DNA of 28,999 bases from Patescibacteria group bacterium (GCA_022710505.1 JAKLGS010000003.1:1-28999), one strand, 5' to 3'; shown: positions 20,434 through 28,338, counted from the stretch's first letter. Numbers and translations are program-made. Notes: generated from the letters alone by a model not told the origin.

Positions 20434-22739
20434 GAGTAGACTCCATATCTGGCAAGTTCATTTTGTCTGCCTAAAATTTTAATAACTCTATCGGCTAATT
20501 GTCTGACTCTATCTTCAGAGTCCATATTTACATTTCCATAGAAATTAACAGTAAAACCACCTGAAGCACTGTAAGGATTTACATCAACACCATTTCTTGG
20601 AACGACTCTTTCACCACCATGAGCTTGAATTGTTACAGGTTCACCTTGAGCACCAGGAATAATTCCACCATGAGCAAAAGAACCACCTCCACTACGGTTA
20701 TTCCCTCCTCCACTTCCAGCTTTATCCTTCAACCCAATCATTTCTTTGAATTTATCTATAGCTCTATTTACCCAATCAATTATTCCCTGAATTCTACTTA
20801 CAATGGCATTTTTAATTCCTTCCCAGATATTTCCAGCAGCATCTTTTATAGATTCCCAAACAGCAATAATAATACCTTTAATCCATTCCCATTTTTCAGA
20901 TAGCCATGTAGAAATTGCGGTAACTATTCCAGAAACAGTCGTATAAATTGCAGTCCAGACTATTAATGCCGCAGTTGATATGTTATTCCAAATATTGGTT
21001 AAAAATGTCCAAATTGCATTCCAAACATTTTCTATCCACATTTTTGCATTATTTATCCAAGTAAGAATAGTATTTACTATCATTCCCCAAATTATCTGTG
21101 CGTTTAGGGCAATAGTATTCCACCACAGACTCAAGGCTGTTGTTATATTTGTCCAAATGGTTGTCAAGAACAAAACAAGGTTCGTCCATATAGTTACAAA
21201 GAAATCGATTATTGCAATCCAAATACCTCTCCAAAATTCTACAAATGTTGACCACAAAGCCCTTAGGTTGGCAACAATAGTATCCCAATTTTTCCATACT
21301 AAAAAGGCAACGACAGCAATCGCACCTATTGCAACCATCAACAATCCCAATGGTGAAATTAAAAACATAATACCACTCTTAATGGCAGTAAAAACTGCGA
21401 CAGCTTTCAATACAATAAACTTTGCTATTAATGCAGTCAATATAGGTAGTAATGCTCCAGCGATAAAAACTACTATGCCTTGTATCAATGTCTGATGTTC
21501 TCTAAACCATTTATTTACAGCCTCAATCTTTACCCTTATCTTATCAAAGATATTCTTTATATCAGTTAAAGTTTTTGTTAAGCCACCATTTTTCTCTATC
21601 AGTTTACCTATGATTACACCTAAGACTGCAAATCCAGCACCTATCATCAACACTGGCTTCACAATTCCCCATAAGAAACCAAAGAAAACACCTCCTAAAA
21701 ATGCCGCTAATCCATACAAAGCTTCTTTATGTTTAAGAATGCTACCAAAAAAATTAGATATTTTGTCAACATTATTGGCTAAGAATTCTACTAATTGAGC
21801 CATTTTAGTTCTTATTATGTCGAACATTCCACCAACTTCTACACTTCCATCAGAAGAAATCCCCATTACTCTTTTGACAACTATTTCAAAGATGTCACCA
21901 AAATTTGACATTGCACCAGCAAATGTTTTTACTTGTCTTAAAGAAGCTCCTCCGTAAGTTTTAATCATCTGTTTTTCTAGTGCAATAGCAACCTCTTTAC
22001 CGAGAACAGACTCTTGAATCATGTCTATTTCGTCCATTGTCAAATCTCTGACACCTTCAGCAGCCTTACCTGTAGCGTCTTTCATTTGTAACAACGTTTT
22101 GTCGAATCCTTTAAGTTCCAAATCTCCCTCATTTATCGCTTTAGCCAGCAATTGGTTGACCTTGACACCTTGAAGATTAAGTTCGTTTAATTCTCTTTGT
22201 CTAACTTTTGTTGAATTGAAAATCTGACCCAAATTAAGGGTAATCGAATTAAGTCTTGTTTCATCTATACCTAGTGCTGAAACTGCTTCAGAGATTGCCA
22301 CAGTAGCCGTTTTTGCCTCATCAAGGCTATGTCCAAATGCAAGGAATGTCCTTGCTGATTTTTCCACTGAAGACCTCATCATTGGAGTCTTTACGGAAAA
22401 ATCTTCTATCCACCTCATCAAATCAGATGCTTGCTCTGGTGATTTCAATAATGTTTCAAAAGCTACTTTCGTTTGTTCAGCGTTGGCGGCAATATCTAGT
22501 AAGTCTTTCCCCCATTTCATCGCATACTGCCCAACGACCAAAGAAGCCCATCTAAAATTCTCTATATTTTGCTTCATGGCAGAACCAATCTTTCCAAAAG
22601 TATTTTGAAAAACGCTTCCAACAGCTTTTATTCCCGTACCTTGAGCCATCTTATTTATAGATGACATTACACCTTGCAATCCCTGCTCTACTTGAGCCGC
22701 TCCATTTAAAACTAGTTGTATTCCAACTTGATAGTCCAT
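20430..22739 (-). CDS. Tail tape measure protein
   Basis: The 769-residue protein has a helical N-terminal TP901-like domain (about 1-300, with MRWIEDFSVKTPMMRSSVEK). It has long hydrophobic segments (about 335-375 and 410-480), then a Trp-rich repeat region (about 480-640, FWRGIWIAIIDFFVTIWTNL and IENVWNAIWTFLTNIWNNIS) with Trp about every 11 residues. The C-terminus is Gly/Ser-rich (GSGGGNNRSGGGSFAHGG). Length and repeats set the tail length; about 770 residues would fit a tail near 110-120 nm by the usual rule. The start overlaps the stop of the frameshifted chaperone (TAATG). Confidence 0.93.
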   Translation of the reverse strand: MDYQVGIQLVLNGAAQVEQGLQGVMSSINKMAQGTGIKAVGSVFQNTFGKIGSAMKQNIENFRWASLVVGQYAMKWGKDLLDIAANAEQTKVAFETLLKSPEQASDLMRWIEDFSVKTPMMRSSVEKSARTFLAFGHSLDEAKTATVAISEAVSALGIDETRLNSITLNLGQIFNSTKVRQRELNELNLQGVKVNQLLAKAINEGDLELKGFDKTLLQMKDATGKAAEGVRDLTMDEIDMIQESVLGKEVAIALEKQMIKTYGGASLRQVKTFAGAMSNFGDIFEIVVKRVMGISSDGSVEVGGMFDIIRTKMAQLVEFLANNVDKISNFFGSILKHKEALYGLAAFLGGVFFGFLWGIVKPVLMIGAGFAVLGVIIGKLIEKNGGLTKTLTDIKNIFDKIRVKIEAVNKWFREHQTLIQGIVVFIAGALLPILTALIAKFIVLKAVAVFTAIKSGIMFLISPLGLLMVAIGAIAVVAFLVWKNWDTIVANLRALWSTFVEFWRGIWIAIIDFFVTIWTNLVLFLTTIWTNITTALSLWWNTIALNAQIIWGMIVNTILTWINNAKMWIENVWNAIWTFLTNIWNNISTAALIVWTAIYTTVSGIVTAISTWLSEKWEWIKGIIIAVWESIKDAAGNIWEGIKNAIVSRIQGIIDWVNRAIDKFKEMIGLKDKAGSGGGNNRSGGGSFAHGGIIPGAQGEPVTIQAHGGERVVPRNGVDVNPYSASGGFTVNFYGNVNMDSEDRVRQLADRVIKILGRQNELARYGVYS

Positions 22740-23328
22740 TATTTTCTTCCAGATGGCATTTTGGATTTCATTTTTTCAGATTCCTGTTTTTCCTTCTGGC
22801 TTTCTTGATTCATAATTATTAATACTTGGTCTATAAACCAAGCGGGTTGAGATTCATAGGTGTAGTAATCCCACCCAAATTCTTTACATATGACATATCT
22901 GGTATAAGCTTCAGAGGGTACAGGTTTTCCGTAGAGAATCTGTATTACCTCTTTTATTAGTTTTTTCTTTCTTCTTGTCCTAGATTTGATTTATTAAAAA
23001 TCGCTGTCGTAAATTCATAAATCATGTTTCCATCTTCAAAAGGAAGGTTATACAACCAATCCTTTGAAAAAGAACCACTAGAACCATCAGGAGAAATTAC
23101 TTCTTTCACTAATAGCTCCGCCGCTTTATCTTGCATTTCGAAAAATGCTTGTGGATTTATATTCTCCATCTTAGCGGTTTCAGAGTTGAAACTACCACTG
23201 TTTAGCAAAACAGATTGTAATGACCTCATTTGTCCAATTGACAAAGTATCGGCAATTTTAACCGTATAGCCAGTGACTGGCAGTTTAAGCTCTTTTAACG
23301 GAGCTACTAGCGTATTTATTTCGTTCAT
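22739..23328 (-). CDS. Tail assembly chaperone, G-T fusion made by -1 frameshift
   Basis: A frameshift product of 196 residues can be read: 123 residues of the upstream chaperone, then a shift to the -1 frame at A AAA AAC (22966-22960), immediately before the zero-frame TAA. It continues LIKEVIQILYGKPVPSEAYT and ends in KSKMPSGRK at 22739, overlapping the tape measure ATG. This mirrors the G/GT chaperones of lambda and most siphoviruses, where a small share of ribosomes shift and the longer form guides tape measure and tube assembly. The T part has no start codon or ribosome binding site of its own near its beginning, which supports frameshifting. Confidence 0.85.
22957..23328 (-). CDS. Tail assembly chaperone, short (G-like) form
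   Basis: The unshifted product has 123 residues: MNEINTLVAPLKELKLPVTG with a beta-rich start, a central SIGQMRSLQSVLL helix, and EVISPDGSSGSFSKDWLYNL before the charged end EERKN. It lies between the major tail and tape measure genes, the fixed place of tail chaperones. It has no strong ribosome binding site in the 33-base A+T-only leader. Confidence 0.82.
   Translation of the reverse strand: MNEINTLVAPLKELKLPVTGYTVKIADTLSIGQMRSLQSVLLNSGSFNSETAKMENINPQAFFEMQDKAAELLVKEVISPDGSSGSFSKDWLYNLPFEDGNMIYEFTTAIFNKSNLGQEERKN
22960..22966 (-). promoter_or_regulatory. Slippery heptamer A AAA AAC for -1 frameshift
   Basis: On the minus strand the zero-frame codons AGA AAA AAC TAA contain the heptamer A AAA AAC one codon before the stop. 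A purine-rich Shine-Dalgarno-like stretch (GGACAAGAAGAAAG) lies just upstream, as in many bacterial frameshift sites. No strong downstream stem is evident; GAG and CTC at 12-base distance could pair weakly. Confidence 0.85.
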
Positions 23329-23361
23329 TTTTTTATTTAATTAATTAATAATTTAATTTAT

Positions 23362-24315
23362 TTAGTAAACTGTTCCTTTGTCGTTTTTGACTTGGACATC
23401 GACTAAGCGGCATCCAGCATCGACAAAATCTTCAGCTACGAATTCGGCCTTAACTACAAAGAAATCATCTAGTCCTGTAGAAATTTCACCTTCGCTTAGT
23501 CTGAACTTTGGAATTCTGATTTTTACTTCTTCATTGGCATTGCCAGTGAATTTCAAAACCATAGCTCTTTTGGTTAGATTATAGTAAGCATTCTTATCAG
23601 TTTCATTTTCAAAGAATACGGTATAAGAGCCAGTGACTCTTAGTCCTTTATTCTTGATAAGAGAAACATCGTTAGTTCCACTTCTATAAATCATTTCAAG
23701 ATTATTTGCGATAGTTAATTCTGTTTCGTTGATTGCAGTAGCAGTACCTGCTTCAGCAGTAGCTAATGTAGAGCCGAAATAAACATTCATGTCTTTGAAA
23801 GAAAGAACTGTTCCTGATGTTGTTACTGGAGTAAATGCTCCACTAGCAGCAGTTGGGAACTGAGCCATAAATGATGCAGTCACTTCAGCTAATCCGTCAG
23901 AAACGGACATCTTTAATTCATCAACCGCACAGTTTACATATTGTTCAGTATCAGTATCTCTTCCATAGACTAGTGTTGCTGTCTTAGGAGTATTTCCTGA
24001 GACAGATGTATAAAAAGTGTGGATGTTTGGTGTACCTGTGGCTAACTGCTCGTTTCCGAGAGCTAGTTTCCACAAATAACCAGAATTCATCACATCTAAA
24101 TCTATTTTGACATCTCCCTCTGACCATTTCTTTCCAACTACAGAACTAGTGTCCATAATTCTAGAAGTCTTAGCAGAAGTTACTTCGATTGGTTCATGAT
24201 GACCTCTCATTGATACCTCTGTGAAAGGTAAGTAGACGTCAGGTGTTTTAGCGACTCCTGGGCTGGATTCAATGCCAAGTCCCAAAAACCCAAGTCGACC
24301 AATAATGATTGACAT
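23362..24315 (-). CDS. Major tail (tube) protein
   Basis: ATG 24315 is chosen because AAGGAGGTGA stands directly before it; an earlier GTG is part of that site. The 317-residue protein starts MSIIIGRLGFLGLGIESSPG, with the common opening of tail tube proteins (GxxSSPGVAKTPDVYLPFTE). It is rich in Ser/Thr beta segments (VDELKMSVSDGLAEVTASFM). The position between the completion proteins and the chaperones fits the tube protein. The size is larger than a minimal tube subunit (about 200), suggesting an extra surface domain. Confidence 0.85.
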   Translation of the reverse strand: MSIIIGRLGFLGLGIESSPGVAKTPDVYLPFTEVSMRGHHEPIEVTSAKTSRIMDTSSVVGKKWSEGDVKIDLDVMNSGYLWKLALGNEQLATGTPNIHTFYTSVSGNTPKTATLVYGRDTDTEQYVNCAVDELKMSVSDGLAEVTASFMAQFPTAASGAFTPVTTSGTVLSFKDMNVYFGSTLATAEAGTATAINETELTIANNLEMIYRSGTNDVSLIKNKGLRVTGSYTVFFENETDKNAYYNLTKRAMVLKFTGNANEEVKIRIPKFRLSEGEISTGLDDFFVVKAEFVAEDFVDAGCRLVDVQVKNDKGTVY

Positions 24316-24320
24316 ATTTT

Positions 24321-24335
24321 TCACCTCCTTGGTGA
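24321..24335 (-). promoter_or_regulatory. Ribosome binding site of major tail protein within a small hairpin
   Basis: On the minus strand TCACC AAGGA GGTGA can fold into a five-pair stem with the core of AAGGAGGTGA in the loop and 3' arm. The full site matches nine bases of the 16S anti-Shine-Dalgarno end. Loop exposure of a very strong site may tune output of this highly expressed gene. Confidence 0.55.
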
Positions 24336-24343
24336 TTTAATTT

Positions 24344-24763
24344 TTAACGTGAACTTGTTAGTTCAATTGCATCTATATTAATTTGTAGTAAGCGACAGTC
24401 GTGTTCTCTATCCAAATAACTGGCATCATAACCGACTGGCATGACATATTTACATGTTCCTGAAAGGGTAGTATCCATATCAAAGGCAGTATAAACTTCG
24501 TCGATTATATTATTCACTATGTCTTCAGCAGTTTCTGGACCTTGTCCAATTTTACTTCGCTCTTGATATATTCTAACCCTAAAGGTGTGGGTTCGTAAAT
24601 TATGATAATTAGAGCGAAATTCTGAGGTTCCCTTGTCCAAAGTCAAGGTGGCAAATGGATAATTACCGTTTGGATTGCTAGTCTCCCAATCATAAGCCGC
24701 CTTTAAAGTGCTCATTTGATTGAGCTTTTGGAGTATTTTGGTTCTTAAATTTTGTACACTCAT
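24344..24763 (-). CDS. Tail terminator / completion protein
   Basis: The 139-residue protein starts with a helix (SVQNLRTKILQKLNQM) followed by strands (YPFATLTLDKGTSEFRSNYH, THTFRVRIYQERSK) and a helix (EDIVNNIIDEVYTAF). This is the alpha-beta layout of tail terminator proteins such as lambda gpU and SPP1 gp17. It overlaps the HK97-gp10-like gene by ATGA and precedes the tail tube gene, the canonical location. Confidence 0.78.
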   Translation of the reverse strand: MSVQNLRTKILQKLNQMSTLKAAYDWETSNPNGNYPFATLTLDKGTSEFRSNYHNLRTHTFRVRIYQERSKIGQGPETAEDIVNNIIDEVYTAFDMDTTLSGTCKYVMPVGYDASYLDREHDCRLLQINIDAIELTSSR

Positions 24764-25230
24764 CTTACAACTTGAGATAATAAATTTCTAACATTATTTA
24801 GAAAAAGATATTTTGACTCATCGGCGACAGCCTTTACAAAATAACTAGGAGGACGAATTGCCTTACCCGTTCTTTTAAGCCAACGAGCAAAAAGAAAAGA
24901 ATCTTTTTTTGTTCCACCTATTCGACGCTGTAAATCATCTATGTTCACATATCCCATTGGTCCACCTCCAGACTCAACCGCTTGACCATATTGATGACCT
25001 GCTTGTCTTGTTCCAATATATCGAGAGTCTCTAGACGATTTCTGAATAATAAAACTACTCTTCAAATTTCCCTTAAACATAGGAGCGGTTGCAACTAAAT
25101 CTCCCTTAATCTGCATTGCTGTTGTGTCTAATATTTGATAGACACTTGTCCCCATAGCAGTTTTAATCCTGCTCAAGGCAGCTTCCAGCGCAGGAGTGCC
25201 TGTGATTCTAACATCATAGGTTAGACTCAT
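24760..25230 (-). CDS. Neck protein, HK97 gp10-like
   Basis: The 156-residue protein has the HK97 gp10 pattern. The start VRITGTPALEAALSRIKTAM is followed by a helix, then DLVATAPMFKGNLKSSFIIQ (the conserved A-P-x-x-x-G-x-L-x-x-S) and YGQAVESGGG. It ends in IRPPSYFVKAVADESK, which is the usual P-x-F-hydrophobic-x-x-A end. These proteins join head and tail. The gene overlaps both neighbours by four bases. Confidence 0.85.
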   Translation of the reverse strand: MSLTYDVRITGTPALEAALSRIKTAMGTSVYQILDTTAMQIKGDLVATAPMFKGNLKSSFIIQKSSRDSRYIGTRQAGHQYGQAVESGGGPMGYVNIDDLQRRIGGTKKDSFLFARWLKRTGKAIRPPSYFVKAVADESKYLFLNNVRNLLSQVVR

Positions 25231-25556
25231 GTGACATCCTCCTCTTCAAATTCAACTAAAGTATATTCAAAGTGGGGAATTAAATCAGTTTCGTTCCATG
25301 CTTCAATTCCTTTGACTCTAAAATATCTTCCAGTAGATGGAACATAAATTTTGTCTCCAGAGAGAATTCCAGAAACAGAAGTGAAAGCGATATAAGTTTG
25401 ACCGAATACTCCATCAGCAATAGCGATATCTTCGGGTGATGCGCATTGGATGTTGCAAGAAATTCCCGAAAGACTCGTCATTTGATACGACTCTTTGTGA
25501 GAATTATTTACGTCTTTTTGAAGGCGGAGTACATTGAGAGTTTGGTCGAGAATCAT
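25227..25556 (-). CDS. Head closure / stopper protein
   Basis: The 109-residue protein is beta-rich, with SGISCNIQCASPEDIAIADG, then TYIAFTSVSGILSGDKIYV and STGRYFRVKGIEAWN. It resembles the small head-tail stoppers (SPP1 gp16, HK97-type) with a beta barrel and the typical final phrase YFRVKGI. It sits between the connector and the gp10-like gene, as expected. It ends in an acidic tail, EFEEEDVT. Confidence 0.75.
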   Translation of the reverse strand: MILDQTLNVLRLQKDVNNSHKESYQMTSLSGISCNIQCASPEDIAIADGVFGQTYIAFTSVSGILSGDKIYVPSTGRYFRVKGIEAWNETDLIPHFEYTLVEFEEEDVT

Positions 25557-25559
25557 TTT

Positions 25560-26222
25560 TTATATCCACCTTGTCGCCATCCTATAACCTTGTAAAATGC
25601 TAAAAGCATCATTGACGAAAGATGAACCTTTAGTTGCTCTATCAAAAAATGATTTAGTGATACGTCCTTGTGTCAGTGATTGGAGACCTTCCTTGTTCGT
25701 ATACCTCATGGCACTATCAGCCGCTAAATTTTCAACTGCTAATTTAACATCTTCGGGGATAACCGAGTATCCAGCTCTGTAAGTTATTCTTGTGAAATTT
25801 GTTGAGTATTTAACTGAGTAAAAATCAGTGGCGGAAAAACTTGAACTGTAAGCTAATTGGCTTCCTGGAAAGAAAATGTAATCTTTACTTGATGGAACAT
25901 TGTATCTAGGATTTCCATTAGTGTCGGTTAAAGATAAATTAATTGTACTTAGTCCCTGGACAATAGCAAGTGACGTAATTGTATCGATGGGTAGCTTACG
26001 AGGAAATACTAGTAAATTACCATCAGCGTCGACCTTAGTGTCAATCATCTCGTCTGTGATGACTTCCATCCACATCCCTGAGGCAGTTGTATACCCCATA
26101 TAACTATTTGCCCTTGCTTCAGCTCCATCTATCCAACTTTGAATCGTAGAGTCCAAAACAGTAGCAGGAAATGTTGTTTGTAAAAAACCTTCTAGGTCTG
26201 ATTTTGTTATATAGTTTAGCAT
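25560..26222 (-). CDS. Head-tail connector (gp6/gp15-like)
   Basis: The 220-residue protein begins MLNYITKSDLEGFLQTTFPA and has SWIDGAEARANSYMGYTTAS, the helical pattern of gp6-like connectors. Beta-rich inserts follow, then a helix with YSVIPEDVKLAVENLAADSA, the hallmark PxDVKxAVxxLA motif. It binds below the portal in the neck. It has an insertion of about 100 residues relative to minimal connectors. The ATG has no Shine-Dalgarno sequence; a ten-codon open frame and a strong hairpin precede it. Confidence 0.82.
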   Translation of the reverse strand: MLNYITKSDLEGFLQTTFPATVLDSTIQSWIDGAEARANSYMGYTTASGMWMEVITDEMIDTKVDADGNLLVFPRKLPIDTITSLAIVQGLSTINLSLTDTNGNPRYNVPSSKDYIFFPGSQLAYSSSFSATDFYSVKYSTNFTRITYRAGYSVIPEDVKLAVENLAADSAMRYTNKEGLQSLTQGRITKSFFDRATKGSSFVNDAFSILQGYRMATRWI

Positions 26223-26272
26223 AATTTTAAAAACATGACTCTGGTTCTTCCAAGGTCATATTCTCAATCTCA

Positions 26273-26296
26273 CCCCCTGCCCGTATGAGCAGGGGG
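26273..26296 (-). repeat. Strong hairpin in the capsid-connector spacer
   Basis: CCCCCTGC (26280-26273 in complement) pairs with GCAGGGGG across the spacer. On the minus-strand RNA two further pairs (U-G and C-G) extend it to ten with an AUAC loop; the plus strand cannot form these. No T-run follows, so it is more likely a 3' stabiliser, processing site or translation-separating element than a full terminator. Confidence 0.7.
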
Positions 26297-26318
26297 ATTA
26301 AATTCAAATTTGGCCTAA

Positions 26319-27308
26319 TTATGCTCCGACACAAAATTTATACTGATATATCTCGCTGATAAGTTTCAAAGCAAGAGCTTCTAGAATGAAGCTAGTGTAT
26401 GAGAAAGTTGTGGAAGGAACATCAACTCGAGACATTGGGATTAATTCTTCCATTTCAATCCAAGATTCACCAGCTGGAGATTTCTCTGTTAAGAGCAATC
26501 CACCTAGACCGACGTATCTTGAAGCTTCAACGTCCATGACGGAACCTGTGACAGGGTTGATTATCTTAGACAATTTCATACCACCAGTAACTCCAGTCAT
26601 TTCACCTTGTGTGATAACCGTTCTCATGATTGAGTTCGATTTTTCAAGGTCATTGGCTAAAGCTTGGAGCTGTCTTGCGGAAGCGACTAAAACTGTTGGG
26701 TCTGCACCTACACCGTAAAGTGTTCGTGCCCAATCACCAATACCAGAAGCAGTGATGAATGTGACTAAACCAGAGTTAGTGGTAATTAACTTATTAAGAC
26801 CTGAGAACTCACTTGTGCGAGTAGCAGCATCTCCGTCAATTATCATTTTTTCTTCACCTAAAATAACTTCGTACATCTTTACTTTTTCACGAGAATCTTG
26901 CATGTTGGGTTCACCTGCTCTGCCATTTGAGGCAGCTAAGGCTAATCCACCGACTTCTAGTTTGCGACCCAAAAGCTTATATGTAGCGTATGTAGCGCTA
27001 TAAGTTTGAGTTGTTTCGCCAGGAGCGGCAGCATCTGCGAAAGCGATAGATGTATTTGTACCTGTTAGACCAGTATCTAAGTTAGATGTCATCATCTTCC
27101 ATTCAGCAGCTTGTCCAAAACCTTTGGTTCTTGGCAATCTGTTGCGTAAGGGAGCATCAGTTGGTACTAAAAATTTAATTTTTTCGTCCAAATTTTCTGG
27201 AGCAAAAATAGACCTGGTTGCTGGAGAGAATGTATATGTACTATTCGTCTCTGCGGATTTTGCGATTAAGTCCTTAATTTCATTAAGGGCTTGGTCAATA
27301 TCGTTCAT
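26319..27308 (-). CDS. Major capsid protein, HK97 fold
   Basis: The 329-residue protein has the features of an HK97-type major capsid protein. A short helical start (NDIDQALNEIKDLIAKSAET) is followed by FLVPTDAPLRNRLPRTKGFG, in the style of the N-arm and E-loop. EEKMIIDGDA and SGLNKLITTN mark the spine helix region. VASARQLQALANDLEK, and the A-domain strands near the end, complete the fold. It has a perfect site AGGAGGTGAAA and lies after an acidic scaffold-like gene and before the connectors, the standard order. No N-terminal delta domain is seen, so scaffolding is supplied by the separate gene. Confidence 0.88.
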   Translation of the reverse strand: MNDIDQALNEIKDLIAKSAETNSTYTFSPATRSIFAPENLDEKIKFLVPTDAPLRNRLPRTKGFGQAAEWKMMTSNLDTGLTGTNTSIAFADAAAPGETTQTYSATYATYKLLGRKLEVGGLALAASNGRAGEPNMQDSREKVKMYEVILGEEKMIIDGDAATRTSEFSGLNKLITTNSGLVTFITASGIGDWARTLYGVGADPTVLVASARQLQALANDLEKSNSIMRTVITQGEMTGVTGGMKLSKIINPVTGSVMDVEASRYVGLGGLLLTEKSPAGESWIEMEELIPMSRVDVPSTTFSYTSFILEALALKLISEIYQYKFCVGA

Positions 27309-27312
27309 TTGT

Positions 27313-27328
27313 TTTCACCTCCTATAAA
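27313..27328 (-). promoter_or_regulatory. Extended ribosome binding site of the major capsid gene
   Basis: Sequence TTTATAGGAGGTGAAA on the minus strand, identical over 16 bases to that of the scaffold gene (28187-28202). It matches the 16S anti-Shine-Dalgarno end over nine bases. TTCAC upstream and GTGAA can form a stem that leaves AGGAG in the loop. Confidence 0.8.
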
Positions 27329-27358
27329 GTGAATAAATTATTAATACTACGTTAGTAG

Positions 27359-28180
27359 TTATTTAGATAGTTCTCTCTTTTTTTCAATTAAGCTAAAGGC
27401 TTCATCTACCAAATTTTGTTTTTGGTATTTTTGAGGGTCAGATTTACGAATTTGTTGGATTTCAGATAATCGGTCTTCGATTTTCTGTAGTTCACTTTCT
27501 TCGGTCTGTTCCTCACTGATGAAGTTCTTACTGAGAACTACTTTTGAAGGAGCTGGCAAATCTTCCAACTTCTTGATGCGGTCTTGAAGTTTTTCGATTG
27601 TTTCTAAAAGTTTTGCAGACTCTCCTGAAGACTTATCTTGAGATTTTTCCACTTCAGAATCGACCTTGTCGATTTTTTCAGCTTCAACTTTCTCCTCTTC
27701 CTTAGGAGTTTCCACGATTTCAGACGCCCCTTCAGCAGGGACTGAAACTTTAGCTAAAGACTCGAGTACCTTTTCCATCTTGACATCTAATGCCTTGACA
27801 GTTCTTAGGATACTTTTAATCTTTTTGCTGGTTTTTGATTTTTTCTTACCACAAGCTTTTTGAGTTTCCTCAATTTTTTCCTCAGTTTTTTCGACGGTTT
27901 CAGATGATTCTTCGTCTGTTTTTTCTTCAACCTTCTCTTCAACTGTTTCGACAGGAACTTCAGTTGTCTCTACAACTTCCTCTGTTTCTTCTACCTTTTC
28001 AGATGATTTTTCATCTGTTTTTTCCTCAGTTTTTTCCTCAACTACTGGGGTTTCTTTAACTTCGACTGTTTTGTCTTTTTTCTCGACCTCTTCAGCCTTT
28101 TCCTCAGTAACAGCTTTGGCAATTGCCTCTTCTTGTTCTTTTTCTTTATTTAGTTTGTCTTTTATTTTTGTGACTTTCAT
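27359..28180 (-). CDS. Acidic coiled-coil protein, probable capsid scaffold
   Basis: From ATG 28180 (AGGAGGTGAAA upstream) the protein has 273 residues. Residues about 10-105 are dominated by Glu, Lys, Val and Thr, with repeats such as EEKTDEKSSEKVEETEE and EEKTDEESSETVEKTEE. A Cys-Lys-rich break follows (KACGKKKSKTSKKIKS), then helical coiled coils (LLETIEKLQDRIKKLEDL) and a C-terminal helical end (LVDEAFSLIEKKRELSK). Highly charged helical proteins with a basic C-terminus directly upstream of the capsid gene are typical scaffolds. No protease motif is seen. A capsid-internal or decoration protein is the alternative. Confidence 0.6.
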   Translation of the reverse strand: MKVTKIKDKLNKEKEQEEAIAKAVTEEKAEEVEKKDKTVEVKETPVVEEKTEEKTDEKSSEKVEETEEVVETTEVPVETVEEKVEEKTDEESSETVEKTEEKIEETQKACGKKKSKTSKKIKSILRTVKALDVKMEKVLESLAKVSVPAEGASEIVETPKEEEKVEAEKIDKVDSEVEKSQDKSSGESAKLLETIEKLQDRIKKLEDLPAPSKVVLSKNFISEEQTEESELQKIEDRLSEIQQIRKSDPQKYQKQNLVDEAFSLIEKKRELSK

Positions 28181-28186
28181 TTTAAA

Positions 28187-28202
28187 TTTCACCTCCTATA
28201 AA
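28187..28202 (-). promoter_or_regulatory. Extended ribosome binding site of the scaffold gene
   Basis: TTTATAGGAGGTGAAA on the minus strand, an exact copy of the capsid gene site. It fixes the start at 28180, six bases downstream of the site; an apparent upstream GTG belongs to the site itself. Confidence 0.8.
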
Positions 28203-28228
28203 ATAATTATTAAAGGTTGTATAAAACC

Positions 28229-28256
28229 AAAAAACCACGACTCGTGAAAGCCGTGG
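28229..28256 (-). terminator. Intrinsic terminator upstream of the scaffold gene
   Basis: On the minus strand CCACGGCT (28256-28249), loop TTCACG, AGTCGTGG (28242-28235), then six T (28234-28229). Eight pairs with one G-U, and one more A-T at the base. It lies about 50 bases before the scaffold start but downstream of the promoter at 28293-28322. An alternative stem GGTGT (28281-28277) with ACACC (28259-28255) would overlap its 5' arm by two bases. Confidence 0.88.
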
Positions 28257-28292
28257 TGTTATCTTTCGATGGAATTACACCTACCTATTGTA

Positions 28293-28322
28293 AGGATAGA
28301 TATATGTATCCAATTATGTCAA
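28293..28322 (-). promoter_or_regulatory. Leftward promoter upstream of the scaffold-capsid terminator
   Basis: On the minus strand a perfect TTGACA (28322-28317), an 18-base spacer and TATCCT (28298-28293). The start point would be near 28286, so RNA would reach the end of the terminator after about 58 bases. The leader also holds a CATCGAAAGATA segment with a GAAA tetraloop on a short stem. Confidence 0.55.
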
Positions 28323-28338
28323 TAGGGCAAATATTGAT

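Noticed and set aside
20980..21495. Open frame of 171 codons on the plus strand opposite the tape measure
   Set aside because: The hydrophobic, Ile/Phe-rich product mirrors the Trp/Ile-rich repeats of the tape measure. No start signals and no neighbours in that direction.
28235..28281. Self-cleaving ribozyme (hammerhead type) in the structured leader
   Set aside because: A GAAA and paired stems are present, but the CTGATGA core is missing on both strands; a terminator and GAAA tetraloop explain the structure.
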